From: Edaphochlamys debaryana
Taxonomy: Eukaryota; Chlorophyta; Chlorophyceae; Chlamydomonadales
Direction: 5' to 3'
Length of the DNA stretch: 64,000 nt
NCBI GenBank assembly: GCA_016858145.1
Contig: JAEHOE010000018.1
Location: 186,001 to 250,000, forward strand
The notes under the pieces were generated by a model that had not been told where the DNA came from, ran no database searches, and worked only from the letters and a program-made list of their open reading frames with translations. Numbering within the stretch: position 1 is the stretch's first letter; every line of letters starts with the position of its first letter. Positions 11,682 to 23,082 of this stretch are shown here, one piece after another. Position numbers and translations under genes: made by a program.

Positions 11682-13687
11682 GTTGAGCAGCTGCGCGGGT
11701 ATGCGGCAATTCCTTGCGGGCGGGATCGCAGCGAAGTATTGCGGGCCTGCACGTTCGTCGCGAGTTTGGGGTGTATAGGCGCACGGAATAACTCCTTATA
11801 CGGATGTCGGGGTGCCGTAGCATTGGTGGAGCCGGAGTTCGTGGTTGTCGTGCGCGTCATCCCGCATGTGTCATTGCGCCGCTCCTTACCTGACCTTAGC
11901 CCCTCACGCCAGCTCCCGCGTTCGGTAGTCATGCAGCATGACGTTGCAGCACAAGCGAGTATTCTGGATGGGCGCAACGCGCGTCCCGTCCCCGTGCCCA
12001 CTGCCTAGGTCCTCCCTGCCTCTCCCGGCAGCTCCTTTCGGCAAGCCCGCCTCCCCAGTCCCTTCCCATCCCCAGAACTCCCCAGGTCCTGTGTTCAGGT
12101 CCCTACGAGTCGTTCGCTGAGCCGTGCGTGGCGAAGAAGCGACAGCCGGCGCTCTCTCGAGTTGAACAGTACTGCCAGTCTGCCACTGAAGTCCACGCCG
12201 CAGCTCAACACCTGAAGCCATCCCAGCCCTTCCCAGCGGGCCACGCACGCACGAGACGCCATGCCCGCCCGCCGCCACACCATGGCCAAAACGTTACCGG
12301 AGCAGCCTCCTATCTTTGACTCTCAGCTTTGTCCCTCAGTACTCTACAAGCCATCCCCCCTTCGCCCACATCGCTGCAGTAGCACCCGGCCTGCACGAGT
12401 AGCCCGCTGGGCCCGCTCTCCGCACTAGCCACCCATCAACCATTGCTATGACACACACATCCCGACAAGGGTGGCTGCCCGAAGGCAGGAAAAGGGCTGA
12501 GCCCCGTAGTCCCCCCAGGAACAAGATAACAACTTGGATACGAAATGCCCCCTTAAAACCCGCAGTCTGCGTTCCGCAGCGTGTCAGAGCGCGCGCGTCC
12601 TTGTTCCAGGTGCGGTACAGAGTGTACGTCAGTACGAACGCAAACGCGGCAACACGTACGGCAGAGGCCTCGGCTACGGTCCTTCCTGCACACTACGCTC
12701 CCAGGAGCCCAGCCGTCCATTCGTTGCGCGCAGCAACAGCCCCGAGCACTACCGCGTCTACCGCCCTCTTGAACCCTCTTGAACCTCCACGTAGTTATGT
12801 TTGGATTCTGCCCTATCCATGTTAACACATGCTGGAGCGCCCTGCCCAGGGAAACTGTCCAGACGCGTCACGCTACCCCTAGCCCTGTAAAGCCCCACCC
12901 CCAACACACCACAGTGCTTGCCACCGTCTTTAACCTGCACCTGCCTGGCCCGACACACAAGAACACACGACCTTCCAATGAGACATACCCAACAGCCCGA
13001 TAGCACGCATGCACCGCCGCCTGGCATCTAGAACCCGACGGGCCCACCGCAGAGAACTCCTGGGCTTAAGGCCGCAATGCCCACGCGTTTGGCAGTGCCT
13101 CTCCTCCTTTCTGGCCTGGATGTGGACCCCGAGACATCCGGCATGCCTTGCACAGGCCGACGGTAACGCCTGCCTCCGACTGCGTAGCTGCCTGCCGTCC
13201 TGCCTGCTGCTGACCCTGCTGTGCGGGCCCGGCCTGCCTGAGGCGTCTTGCCGACCGTGTGGACGTCGCTAGCTGCCTCTGGGTCTGCCTGCTGCTGCTT
13301 TCTGCTACTGCTGCTGCTGCTGCAATCAATCCTGCCCTGAACGAGCGCTCCCCACCATCGCCGAGCGCCGTGCGGCGCCCTGTGCCTGCGCCCCGCTGGC
13401 TCCGGCCGCTGCTGCAGCGTGCGGCAGGCGTGACTCGCCGCCGCACACCCGGGCCTCGCGAGGCCTCTCTGACCCCGCGGCACAGCGTACGCGAAGTGCC
13501 CGCCAGACCAACGCGGTGCTCGCTCCTCGCACCTTGGTCGACTCCCATGCGATGCGGGGCCCCAGCACCAGGCCACGGCCCGCGACGCTCCCGCGTCGCC
13601 CGACCCGGCCACCATTGCTGCCGCGCACACGTTGTACGGCATCCGTACGGCATGCGGTAACACGGGCTGTACGGCGTACGGCGGGAG
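11682..13687. other. Intergenic: reductase promoter and E2F 3'UTR
   Basis: No coding sequence is recognised. No minus-strand TGTAA was found for E2F. Plus-strand open frames up to 133 aa lack motifs or plausible splice sites. Confidence 0.45.
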
Positions 13688-16637
13688 CTACCCAAGGCCC
13701 GCGAAGAAGTTGTCCTCCTCGTTGTCCAAGTGGTAAAAGGCCATGAGCGGCGGCTCGGGTGCGTCGTCGTTGTACCACGCGGCCGGGTCCACCTCCCCGC
13801 CCGGGCCCATGGCGGCCAGGCCGGGCCCACCCGGGCCCCCGGCGGCGCCCGGGTGCCCCCCCGCCAAGTGCTCCGCCGCCCCCGGGCCCCCCGGGGACGC
13901 GAAGGCGTTGGCGAAGAAGGATGCGGCGCCGTTGCCCGCGAGCGGCGTGTTTGAAGGAAGCGCGAAGGGGAAGGGCGAGCCTGCAGGGGCGGTGCAAGGA
14001 GGAAGGTCACGACAGTATGATGATAGATTATACAGCGGAACGTAGAGGGGTTGCAGCACCGGCCCGTTGCCTTGCCTCCTAGCCTCTCAGCCGCCGCCCC
14101 ACAGCACCCGTCCCGCCACCACGCACCCGGTTGCCCCATCGGCCGTGCCGCGGGCTCCTGCTTGATTGCCGTGGGCGGCCCGGCCGCGGCCGGCGCGCCC
14201 GCGCCCGCGCCGCTGCCCGCCGGCCCCAGCCCGGACCCTGCCGCCGCCGCGGCCGCGGCAGCCGCCGCCGAGGCGGATCCCGGTGCCCCAGGCCCCACGG
14301 TGCTCCCCGCCGGCTCCGCCGAGGCCGAGGGCGCTGCGCCCTGCTGGCTGGTGGTGCCCACGTTGTTGGTGTGCTGCACCAGGTACACGTCGATGGGGCC
14401 CTTGGTGCTGCGGAGCACGATCCTGGCGGCGGTTGGGAGGGCGGTTGGTGGGGAGGGCGTGAGCGCGTGGGGGTGGGGATGAGGCTTGGAGGCCCGTCCA
14501 CCGCAGCGGAGGGGCAGGTGGGTGGGGATCAGGGTGGCGCGGGAGGTGGAAGAGGAGGCGAGGGTATCAAAGCGACGAGCTGTCTCGTCCCACCTGTACC
14601 GCATCTGGCCGTCCCGGGGGTCGGCCGCCTCCCGCGGGTCCGGCACCTCCAGCGTGGTGCCGGGGGGGGCCTTGACGGCGAATATGGTGTCGTTGGCGAA
14701 GCAGGGCAGCCCCGTGACGTCATCGTCCGTGACGTAGAGCCGCGGGCGGTTGAGGGGGTTGTCGGAGAGCGCCTGGGGTGGGGTGGGGTGGGGGTGGGGG
14801 TGGTGAGAGAGGGGCCAAGAGGTTGGAGGGGAAAGCGGGTGGAGCAGTCGGGCTGTAAATGCAGGACAAGGGCTTTCGAATTGGCCGTGCATAGATCCAC
14901 TCTAATCTCCGTCCCGCCCACCTGGATCGCCCCCGTCATGATGCGGATGTTCTCGTCCAGCGACCGCTCCTGGTCCTGTCAGGGCAGGGGAGGGAGGGGG
15001 AGGGCAGATTGGGGCAAGGGAGACAGAAGAGGGCCGGGCGGAAGCACGCAACGGCACGGCTTGGCGGCGTCGCCCGGGGCACGCGTGTGGCACCTTCACA
15101 CCCCGCTGCACGTTGCCCACCTCTCCGGCCAGCCCCGGCAAACCCCTGGGGCCCGCTCAGCCCTTCACCCCCTCCTGCCCCGCCCTCCTGCCCCACCCCA
15201 CCAGCAGTGCCGCCATGTCCTGCTTCAGCCGCGCCGATTCGGGCTCTGCGTCCTTGTCGGCGCCCGAGGAGGCGCCCTTCCAGCGGATGTTGTTCTTGGA
15301 CTTCTTCTCGATCAGGCCCACGCCCTCGAGCACGTTGGTGATGTCGTAGATGCGCCGCTTCTGGACCTGCGGTTGGGAGGGGCGGCGGCGGCGGTTGTAA
15401 GCGCGGGGCGTGGTGAGGGGGGTGAGACGGAGTGGCTGGCCGGCGTCCGCGTCCGCGTGGGGTGAATAACACATGTGGCAGGCACACGCGTGGGTGAGGC
15501 AGGGAGTGGGGGGCCGCCAAGCCACGGGGCCCGGCTAGCCATGGGCCCGGGCCTGGGCCTGGGCCTCGACCGTGGGCCTGGCTTGGGCCCCATGAGTACA
15601 GCCCACCGTTTGATGGGCCCCTGGGCGCCCTGCACAGGGAGCGACCCCCGCGCGGCCAACTCGCCTTCAGCGTCTCCGCGGCTTTATTGAGATCCAGGAT
15701 GCCATCGGGTGCGTTGTTGATGAGGCTTAGAAACTTCTTCGTCAGCATGCCGAGCGAGCTGTCGTACCGACACCCTCCGGACGTCAGACTCCCTGGAGAG
15801 CCTGCGGCGGGAAGGCCAAGGGCCGCCCCGCGGGGGTCAGTCACCCTGCGCTGGCTGGCGCATGAGCTCGCAAAGAGAGGAGAGCAGCCGCTTTGGGCAC
15901 CCTTCGTGGATCTAGCGTGCCTATCGTTCGGGAAGGAGATTTAGTCAGCCGCGGTGATGAATGGTAATCGGGGTCATGTGAGGGCGGGCCGCCGGTGTCA
16001 CGAACCCGGCATGAACTCTGCTCCCCCCCTCAGCGAACCCAAACCCCAGGCCAGGCATCCGAGAACCCCCCTGACAGCCACCCCTGAGTATCCATTCCAT
16101 CTCACCCGCTCCCCGTCCTGCTTTTCGCTTGGCAGTCCGCGAGGGCGTCTGCTGTTCCGAGGTGCTTTGCGGGTCGTCGCCATCGTCCTCGTCTGCGCGA
16201 TAGCTGCTTTGCTCCTGGTCCGGGTCCTCTTCCTCCTGGTGCTGCGGCTCATGCTCGTCATCCTCGTCGCCCGAGTCATGGGCTAGGGCCTACGCAGCGA
16301 GAGATGCGGGCCCGCGTTGCACCCGCGCTCGGGAACACAGGTGCCGTGCTGCAACCGCAGTGCATCAAGGGCCTAATACATGCCACCCAGTCGCCGTGAC
16401 GCGATCAAGACAGGTCTGCAGAGGTTGGAAAGCTCGATGCCCGCGCGAGTACTCGCCTGGCTCCCCGCCCGATTGAGTGTAGCTTGGCGCTTTGCCGGCG
16501 CTTCATATGAGGAGTCCGCAGGGTTTGACCGTTTCTGCAAGCTCAAACGAGTGTTGCTGAAAGGCCTGCGGCTGGTACCATGCCCACTGCGCTGCTGGCG
16601 TGATTCCCATGTCTCAACCCACCTGTGGTCTCTCCAT
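13688..16637 (-). CDS. E2F1: E2F transcription factor
   Basis: Nine exons, high to low: 16623-16637, 16457-16534, 16106-16289, 15665-15801, 15202-15366, 14922-14975, 14594-14772, 14127-14422, 13688-13980, giving 466 aa. Residues ~32-80 are acidic. Residues ~103-168 are the winged-helix DNA-binding domain ([14 protein letters not shown], then [14 protein letters not shown] with the RRxYD motif at 142-146, then [13 protein letters not shown]). A coiled segment ([19 protein letters not shown]) and the marked box ([14 protein letters not shown]) follow. The C-terminus ends in an acidic-hydrophobic [20 protein letters not shown], where retinoblastoma (MAT3) should bind. E2F/DP/RB controls cell size and S phase in volvocine algae. 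The intron after exon 4 is GC-AG (AAG|GCGAGT) and the model also uses a GC donor after exon 2. Exons 1 (5 codons) and 2 fit phase but are inferred. A paralogous E2F is possible. Confidence 0.88.
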
Positions 16638-17735
16638 CTATGCTTGCGCCAGTGCGCGGGCCCCCGAGCCTCCCGGGCCCAGCGCTGGGGCAAAGGACCA
16701 AGCGGCGGGAAATCCTCAAGCGCCCAGTTCTCGCGTCCTCGCGCTTTACTAGCACCCTCACAAGTCACAGGGTGGAGCAGCTACACTCGTGCATGCATGG
16801 CTCATGCCAAGGGCCTCTGCAAGTGTCAGTGGCGCAATGCCCGCGCGAGGTAGGAGCGCGAGAGGCGTGTGCAGCGATGTCGTCTAGCTGTGTGGCTTTG
16901 ATCTCGCTTATGGTACTGTAGCCTCTGTGCAGGCTTCTATTGTGGCCTTTCCGCGGTCCGTATGCCGATGCCTCTCCCCCAGCCCGCACAGCCCCCACGT
17001 GTGTCACGGAGCCCGCCCGCACCCGGACCTAGGGCGTCCACCCCTGTCGACCACGAGCTTGGCACTTTCGCAGATCAACTGCTTAGGCTCTGAGCCTGTC
17101 ACACCCGCCTCAGACGGCCTGTGGTCAAGACCTGCTCGTGAGGTGCGGTAGTCCTGACCGACTTAACGGGGGATGGCTCATCGGATCACGCCTGGAGATC
17201 CTCAAGCCGGCCCTTTGCTCCCCGCAATCCAGCCATCGTCCAGCCTCAAGTCCCTCAACTGCAAGAGCCGGGGTACGGCCCGATGTTGATGCATGTCCCT
17301 GTCTTCTATGCTCAAAGCCATGAAGATGGTGGGCGCCTCTGGAGCGTGTGCAGGTCGCGCTAACTCCGCTCATACATTGGCTAACCTCTGCTCTCAGAGC
17401 TGGCTTCACCCATAGTTGATGTACGCTCAGCACCATCCCGTCCTCTCAAAGCCAACAATTTGGGGGCACCTGGTTTCCAGCTGGAGGTTGGGCCCTGCAG
17501 ACACCGCCCTACGCCCCACAACCAAGCGCTACGCTTCGTTGGTGTCTTCTACCGCCCGCAGAACGCTGGCCGCCGTGGCGTGACAGGCGGCCCTACGCAC
17601 CGCACGCAAGGCATGAAGACAATGGCGCAGGGTGCATCCGCAGCACGAAGGGCGCTTCCACACGCCGCCATTACGCCCCGGCGTCGCCGCCCGGTCGATC
17701 CACGGCACACGGAGACACTCCACGAACCCTGGCCT

Positions 17736-17740
17736 TTACA
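17736..17740 (-). promoter_or_regulatory. Candidate TGTAA poly(A) signal of the thioredoxin gene
   Basis: TTACA on the plus strand, about 1.06 kb past the stop codon; weak, by position only. Confidence 0.2.
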
Positions 17741-18251
17741 CTCTTATGGGGTGGGCCAAGGGCAGGCCTCGCCCGTCCGATCAACTCCAGCTCGACTCCA
17801 AAACCTTCGCCAACTCTATGGCATTATTTGCTGCACGCCCCAATGTTGATATACGCTTAGCGCCAGTCAACAACGCGCCATCTCTCCAATACCTCACGCC
17901 AACTGGGTTGCCGAATCACCAACGCCAGCCCCGTCGGGGCAGCCAAAAGGTATAACTTGCTGTTGGTTTGATAACCCGTGGCCACGACCTGCCCGCCCCG
18001 CCTCTCAACCCTGACCCCGCCGCGCAGCCCTGCCCCGCCCAGCAAGGCCCAGGACCTCCCGCGGCGTCCGAATTGCGTCCACCGACCCCAGCTCAGGCCC
18101 TGGTCGCAACCACTTGCTCCACCCCTGGTCGCACCCAACTCCTCCGCCACGCAAGCCCTAGCCCCGGCGGTCCAAGCCCAGCCAGGGCCAAGACTGCGTG
18201 CTCGCCGGCCACCGGCCGGCGCCTGCCGTAACAGGCCATGGCCTCCCCAGT

Positions 18252-18345
18252 CCCCACGGCCACCAGCCGGCGCCCACCGACGGGGCACGGGCGCCCACCG
18301 CCCACCGACGGAGCAGCCGGCGCCCACCGACGGAGCCCACCGCCG
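18252..18345. repeat. Minisatellite with GCGCCCACCGACGG core
   Basis: The core recurs three to four times with interruptions, twice inside a longer CAGCCGGCGCCCACCGACGG copy. It lies between the E2F promoter side and the thioredoxin 3'UTR side. Confidence 0.7.
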
Positions 18346-18795
18346 GAGCATGGGCTGCTCCGTGCTACGCGAGGGGGGTAGGGACTCCTCCGCATGCGGC
18401 CGGGAGGACCCTGCCGCTCTCCGCGCCGTTGCGGCCCCCCTGTCGCCGTCGCGTGGCCGCCACGGCTTCAAGCCGCCTGCATCACCACCACACGACGCGG
18501 CGGCCGCCCTGCCCTGGACTGGGCACTCCCGCCACCGAAGGCACACCTCGTGCCCACGGCAGTGAGCCGGACCCCACACGCACACAACACATGCCGCCCC
18601 ATGCTTGATTTTATTGCGCTCACTCGTGCTGCTCTTCTGTTGCTGCCTGCCTTCTCACAATGCCGCCTGATTCTCTTCCCCCTACTTATCTCTCCCCCGC
18701 CAGCCTCCCCGCGCTGCACCCGCCGCTGCGTACGCGCACGGCCGGCCGTACGGCAGGCCGCAAAGCGGGCGCACTAGTAAGCCCGCCGTACGAGT

Positions 18796-20074
18796 TTACT
18801 TGGAGATGCCGTGCTTTTTCAGGTACTGCTCCAGCAGCGCCCGGGTGATGGCGCCCTCGCGCTTGCTGCCCTCCACCTCGGCCCCGTCCTTGAACACGAT
18901 GAGCGTGGGCAGGCCGTACACCTGAGGCGGCGGGGGAACGAGGACGTTGGCGAGCCTGTGTAGAGCTCCAGGGGCAACGTTTCTAGGGGCCGTTTGGGCG
19001 GGACGCGCCGAGGCATGTGCCACAAGAATAGAATCGAGAAGGCCCCATCAGCGCACCCCGCCAGGGGTACGACGCGACTGAACCGGGGCAAAGCCTCTTT
19101 ATTTCGTGACCGAGGGGCCTGACACCGTGCTTCGGTCGACAGCGGTGCAGCGGGACAGCCAGGACCAGGGAGAGGCTGATGCCGCCGCTGTTACACGCGT
19201 CAGGACTAGCCCACCAGCGCTTCCAGGGCTTGGGCCTCTCACACCTGCCCAGCCCCCTGACTCACCTTGTACGAGGCGATGAGCTTTGGGTTGGCGTCGT
19301 GCTCAATCTTAACCACCTTGAGCTTGCCGCCGAAGTCCTGAGAGGAGGCAGCCGAGCAAGGACGCAGCGCGAGGCGTGGGTCGAGGCCGGGAGGACAAGG
19401 ACGCAGCCCCTCGCTTACTAAACGCCAGTCGACGGGGGCGGCCTTTCCAGACGCGGCGCTCCACACGGAACGGACGGACCCCTGTGCCTTGTCATGCGTG
19501 CCCCCGGCATCCAGCCCCCAGCAGACCGCAGACGCCACAAGCGTTGGTAAGTGGCGCACGGGGTGTCCTCCTGAACGTTTCTTGGGCCCCGACGCACAGC
19601 ACGTCGCCCCACCACACGCCCTGCCACGTCGGGACGGGCGACCGACGGTGCAGACGCACGCACCTTCTCCGTCGCGTCCATCAGCGGCGCGACCAGCTTG
19701 CAGGGGCCGCACCAGCTCGCCCAAAAGTCCACCAGCACGGGCTGGGTCTTGGAGGCCTGCGCGATGACCAGCCAGCGTTGGAGGCACGCCGGCCCAAGAC
19801 GTCCCCAGCCACCAGCATGCGCGACCCGTCGCTTACGACTCTATGTACAAGAGTGCACTACGCGGTACTCGTGGCGAGCAGAAACAGCGGTGCCCAGCCC
19901 GCGCTTGCCGCTTCCGTTGCGGCCCACCTGCAGCACCTCCGCATCGAACGTCGCCTCTCCAACGTTGGCGACACGTGCGATGTGCGACGATCGAAGCGTC
20001 CGGGGCGTGGTGATCGCGGGGCCGAAGGCACGCGAGCGGCCAGCGGCCGGCAGGGTGGGGCGCGACGCAAGCAT
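18796..20074 (-). CDS. TRXx: Chloroplast thioredoxin, x-type
   Basis: Four exons, high to low: 19928-20074, 19664-19756, 19266-19337, 18796-18921, all phase 0, giving 145 aa. Residues 1-~37 are Arg/Ser/Thr/Ala-rich with almost no acidic residues, a plastid transit peptide. The mature part has the thioredoxin fold with the active site WCGPC at 64-68 (redox Cys65 and Cys68), the cis-Pro region [12 protein letters not shown] and the ending [34 protein letters not shown] and REGAITRA match x-type plastid thioredoxins rather than m or f. Known role of the x-type: it reduces 2-Cys peroxiredoxin in the stroma. The gene is divergent from RRP7, with 365 bp between start codons. Another plastid subtype (y) is less likely. 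Confidence 0.9.
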
Positions 20075-20439
20075 GGTTGCAAGGCTCGTGTCTAAGCTGG
20101 GGCAGTAGTGGGGGGCTGAAAGTTTGCTCAGAGACGCGTCGGCAAGAAGAAAACGTTCCCGACTTTATCGTCACCCGGATGGATGGCCGAGCGATCGCAC
20201 CATACCGCCGTGTGGCCCACCGAGTGCATAGACCTACACATCCAGAACCCCAAATAACGCTGAACAAAGGGCGAAAACCAGCACAACGTGACTAGTCCCG
20301 GCGTGCAGACCCAAGCCCCGCAAGAAGCTTCGTTACGGTCGTTATTGATATTGCTACCAGTACGCATTAACAAAAGGAGTGCGTCTTGATTCCCGGGGCG
20401 GCCGACTGCTGAACGGCCGGCTTTCCGCGCGGCCTGCCC
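20075..20439. promoter_or_regulatory. Divergent promoter region, thioredoxin x / RRP7
   Basis: 365 bp lie between two oppositely directed start codons, so both 5'UTRs and promoters must fit here. No TATA box was identified. Confidence 0.6.
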
Positions 20440-23082
20440 ATGACAACCGAGCGCGTATACACGCTCGGGCTTAGATATGTAGCTGGTTCGCCGTTCATCC
20501 GGTACCTGGCCGTGAAGCGGCACGAGCAGGCTCATGGCGTCGGCGCTGCGCTGTTCGTAAGCGGCCTGCCGCAAGGCGCGACGGAGGAGGTGCTCAAGGA
20601 GCTGTTCGAATGCTTCGGGCCGGTCTCGCAGGCCGTGCTGCACCCGCTCAAGGTCCGGGGGACGGCGGGGATGGAGGGGGGTGGGGAGGGGGTAGAGATG
20701 CGTCGTGGGGACGGGGTTCAGCACGAAGACCCTGGAGAAGCCTGATGCTGCTGGGGGCGGGGCAGGCTGCTTTCCATAGGAGGGGGTGGAGGGAGGTAGG
20801 AGGCGTCGTGGGGCAACCTCACGTGGTTGTAAGCTCAGCGCCTTGAGGGCCGTAGGGAGGAAGAGGGGCTCAGGCTAGCGGCGACGGGCTGGCTGAGCCA
20901 CGCGGGTAAAGGAGACCGGGGTCTCACCCATCCGCGCCACGACCTACTCCCAAGCGCTTGCCCCACGCCCCTCCCTACCCTATGCTTCCCTGGCGTCGGC
21001 GCGATCCCGCTCAGCAACAAACACCCCCTCCCTACCCCCCCCGGGTATGCATGCATGCCCCCGCTTCCCCCCTCGCACCTCCCCCACGGCCCCACCCCTT
21101 CCCTTCCCCTCCCCAACCCCCATCCTCCCCCTACCCCCTCACCGACCCTTCCCCCCGCTTCCCCCTTGCAGCGGAGCGGTATCGTGGTCTTCGGCTCCGA
21201 GGCGGGCCGCCTGGCTTCGCTCAAGTACGCCTCGCGGGGGCAAGTGCTGGAGTACGCGGGGCCGGCGCCGCGGCTGCCGGGCGGCGGCGGCGAGGAGGGG
21301 GAGGAGGGGGAGGGCGGCGAGGAGGCCAACACGCCCATCGGCCTGAAGGGTGGGCAGGGGGGAAGAGGGGGGTGGGGGGGCGAGGGCGGCTGGGAAGAGG
21401 TGCTGGCGAGAGGGGAGACGGGGTACTACTGGGGAGCCGTTGATCGGGCTGGCTGCTAGGCCCACACCTCCCCCGCTAAGCAAGTGAGCGGGGAGAAAGA
21501 GTCTCAGCGGTACCATAGCACCCTTGGGCTGGGCTCAATGGGGGCCTCAAAGAGGATGTGGTGGGCTGGAGGCGGAGGGCAAAGGCGCCCGGGGGAAGGA
21601 TCCTTAGCGCACGGGCCGTGCCCGAGACAGCGTCATCACGTACGTCGCTCGGGCCCCGCCCCCAACCGTGAGGATGGCGGTCGGCTGCCGGGCTGTCTGC
21701 TGGGCCCACCCGTCCCCACCACCCTTCAACTCTGTGCCAACCGGTCCCCTTTCTCCCACCCCCCTCCATCCCGACCCCGTAGTCTGGGTGGCGGAGCACA
21801 AGGCGGCGCGTCCCGGCAACGAGGTGCTCCAGGCGCAGGTGTGGGCGGGGGGGTAAGGGGGGGGGCTTGGGCGTGTGGGCCAGGGGGCGCTGGGAGCGTG
21901 GGGTGGGCTGGCGGGCCGGGAGGCGATGGGGAAGGCGGTTGTCCCCACCTCTGACCCTCAACGACCCCCCCTTCTCGCTCAGCAACAAACACCCACGAAC
22001 CCCGTCCCCCCCGCTCCCCCTCTCCCCCAACCCCCCAACCCCCCCACCCCCCACCCCAGATCGACGACTGGATGGACGCCTTCGATGAGGAGCAGGAGCG
22101 GCGGGCGCGGGAGCGGCAGGCGGCCATGGGCGAGGACGGCTGGACCGTGGTGGTGCGGGCCAAGGTGGGGTGGGCGGGTGGGGGTGGGGGGGTAGAGGCG
22201 AGGGGCAGGGGTGTTGTGTGCTGCCGAGGGCAGGAGCGGAGCAGGAGGGGGAAGGCGAGAGCGGGGCGCGAAGAGGAGGGCTGGCGGAGCCGGGGGGCAA
22301 CTGTTGGGCTGCAGCCCTTTGCGCAGGGCGGGCCAGTGCTCGCAGCCGTCCACGGCAGGCCAGGACCCCAGGACGCCCAACCACCCAACCACCCAACCCC
22401 GCCTTCCTCCTCGCCCCCCCCCCCAGGGCCGCAAGCGCACGCGGGAGGAGGGCGGCGTCACCGTGCAGACCGGCGGCGCCGCCTCCAACGCCGCCGCCGC
22501 CGCTGCCGCCGCCGCCGCCGCCAAGGACGCCAAGACCGGGCAGCTGGGCGACTTCTACCGCTTCCAGCGCCGCGAGCGGAGGCGCAACGAATTGGTGGAG
22601 CTGCGGCAGCGGTTCGAGGACGACCGCAGGTGGGGGTGGAGAGGGGTGTGGGGGGGCGCGAGGGTGGGGAGGAGGGAGGCAGATGGCGGCTGCGCATGGG
22701 GTCACGTGGGTGCGGCTGAGGTTTGAAGACGACCGCAGGTGGGAGGGGATGGAGAGGGACGGGGGGGGGGCGCGGTTTGATGCTGAGCCGGCCAGACCGG
22801 CGGGGTAGAGCTGGTTCGGCGGCCGGGGGTGCGGGGGTGGAGCGGGCTGCGTAAAGGGCGGCTGCAGGTGGGGATGGCGCGCGTTGGGGCGGGGCTGGGG
22901 GTGGGGGCTGAAGGGCTCGGGAGGGGCAGCGGGTTGCTGGGTTGGTCGGGAGAGGAAGCCGGCTGAGAGCCAGTGACCCGGCAAACCCCAACGCTTGCCC
23001 CCCGCCCTCACCCCAACTCACTTCCACCCGCCCCAGGCGCCTGGCACAACTCAAGGCGACGCGGAACTTCAAGCCCTGCTGA
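20440..23082 (+). CDS. RRP7: Ribosomal RNA-processing protein 7 (RRP7)
   Basis: Six exons: 20440-20652, 21172-21349, 21783-21838, 22060-22164, 22427-22629, 23037-23082, giving 266 aa. Residues ~1-70 contain the RRP7 N-terminal region with an RRM-like segment (ALFVSGLPQGATEEVLKELF, FGPVSQAVL). Residues ~130-183 have the family signature WVAEHKAARPGNEVLQAQID and DWMDAFDEEQERR. The C-terminus is the conserved basic end YRFQRRERRRNEL…LKATRNFKPC. RRP7 is a small-subunit processome factor acting in early 18S rRNA maturation in the nucleolus. A poly-Ala tract lies just before the C-terminal domain. The exon 1 donor (AAG|GTCCGG) is weak. Intron 5 contains a diverged copy of the exon 5 end, and introns 1 and 3 carry copies of an intronic repeat shared with the DHX34 gene. 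Confidence 0.92.
20986..21026 (+). repeat. Intronic repeat family A, copy in RRP7 intron 1
   Basis: Core CGATCCCGCTCAGCAACAAA preceded by CCCTGGCGTCGGCG. The same stretch with one difference occurs in DHX34 at 36694-36735 on the sense strand of that gene. Confidence 0.8.
21971..21994 (+). repeat. Intronic repeat family A, short copy in RRP7 intron 3
   Basis: Contains CTCGCTCAGCAACAAACACC, the 3' half of the repeat in intron 1, about 65 nt before the exon 4 acceptor. Confidence 0.65.
22708..22745 (+). repeat. Diverged copy of RRP7 exon 5 end and donor inside the intron
   Basis: GAGGTTTGAAGACGACCGCA followed by GGTGGG mirrors the true exon end (GCGGTTCGAGGACGACCGCA, donor after 22629). The copy keeps a GT donor after 22738, but reading into it meets a TGA. 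Confidence 0.75.

Larger units (their letters stand above)
16638..18795. other. Intergenic: E2F promoter and thioredoxin 3'UTR
   Basis: No coding sequence is recognised. A GC-rich minisatellite lies at 18252-18345, and a minus-strand TGTAA candidate at 17736-17740. A 242-aa minus frame (17857-18585) is driven by that repeat and is not accepted. Confidence 0.45.

Noticed and set aside
13066..14892. 608-aa minus-strand open frame
   Set aside because: It runs through E2F introns and past the E2F stop in another frame; conserved E2F segments are recovered only by splicing.
17857..18585. 242-aa minus-strand open frame
   Set aside because: Built on the GC-rich minisatellite at 18252-18345; intergenic by context.
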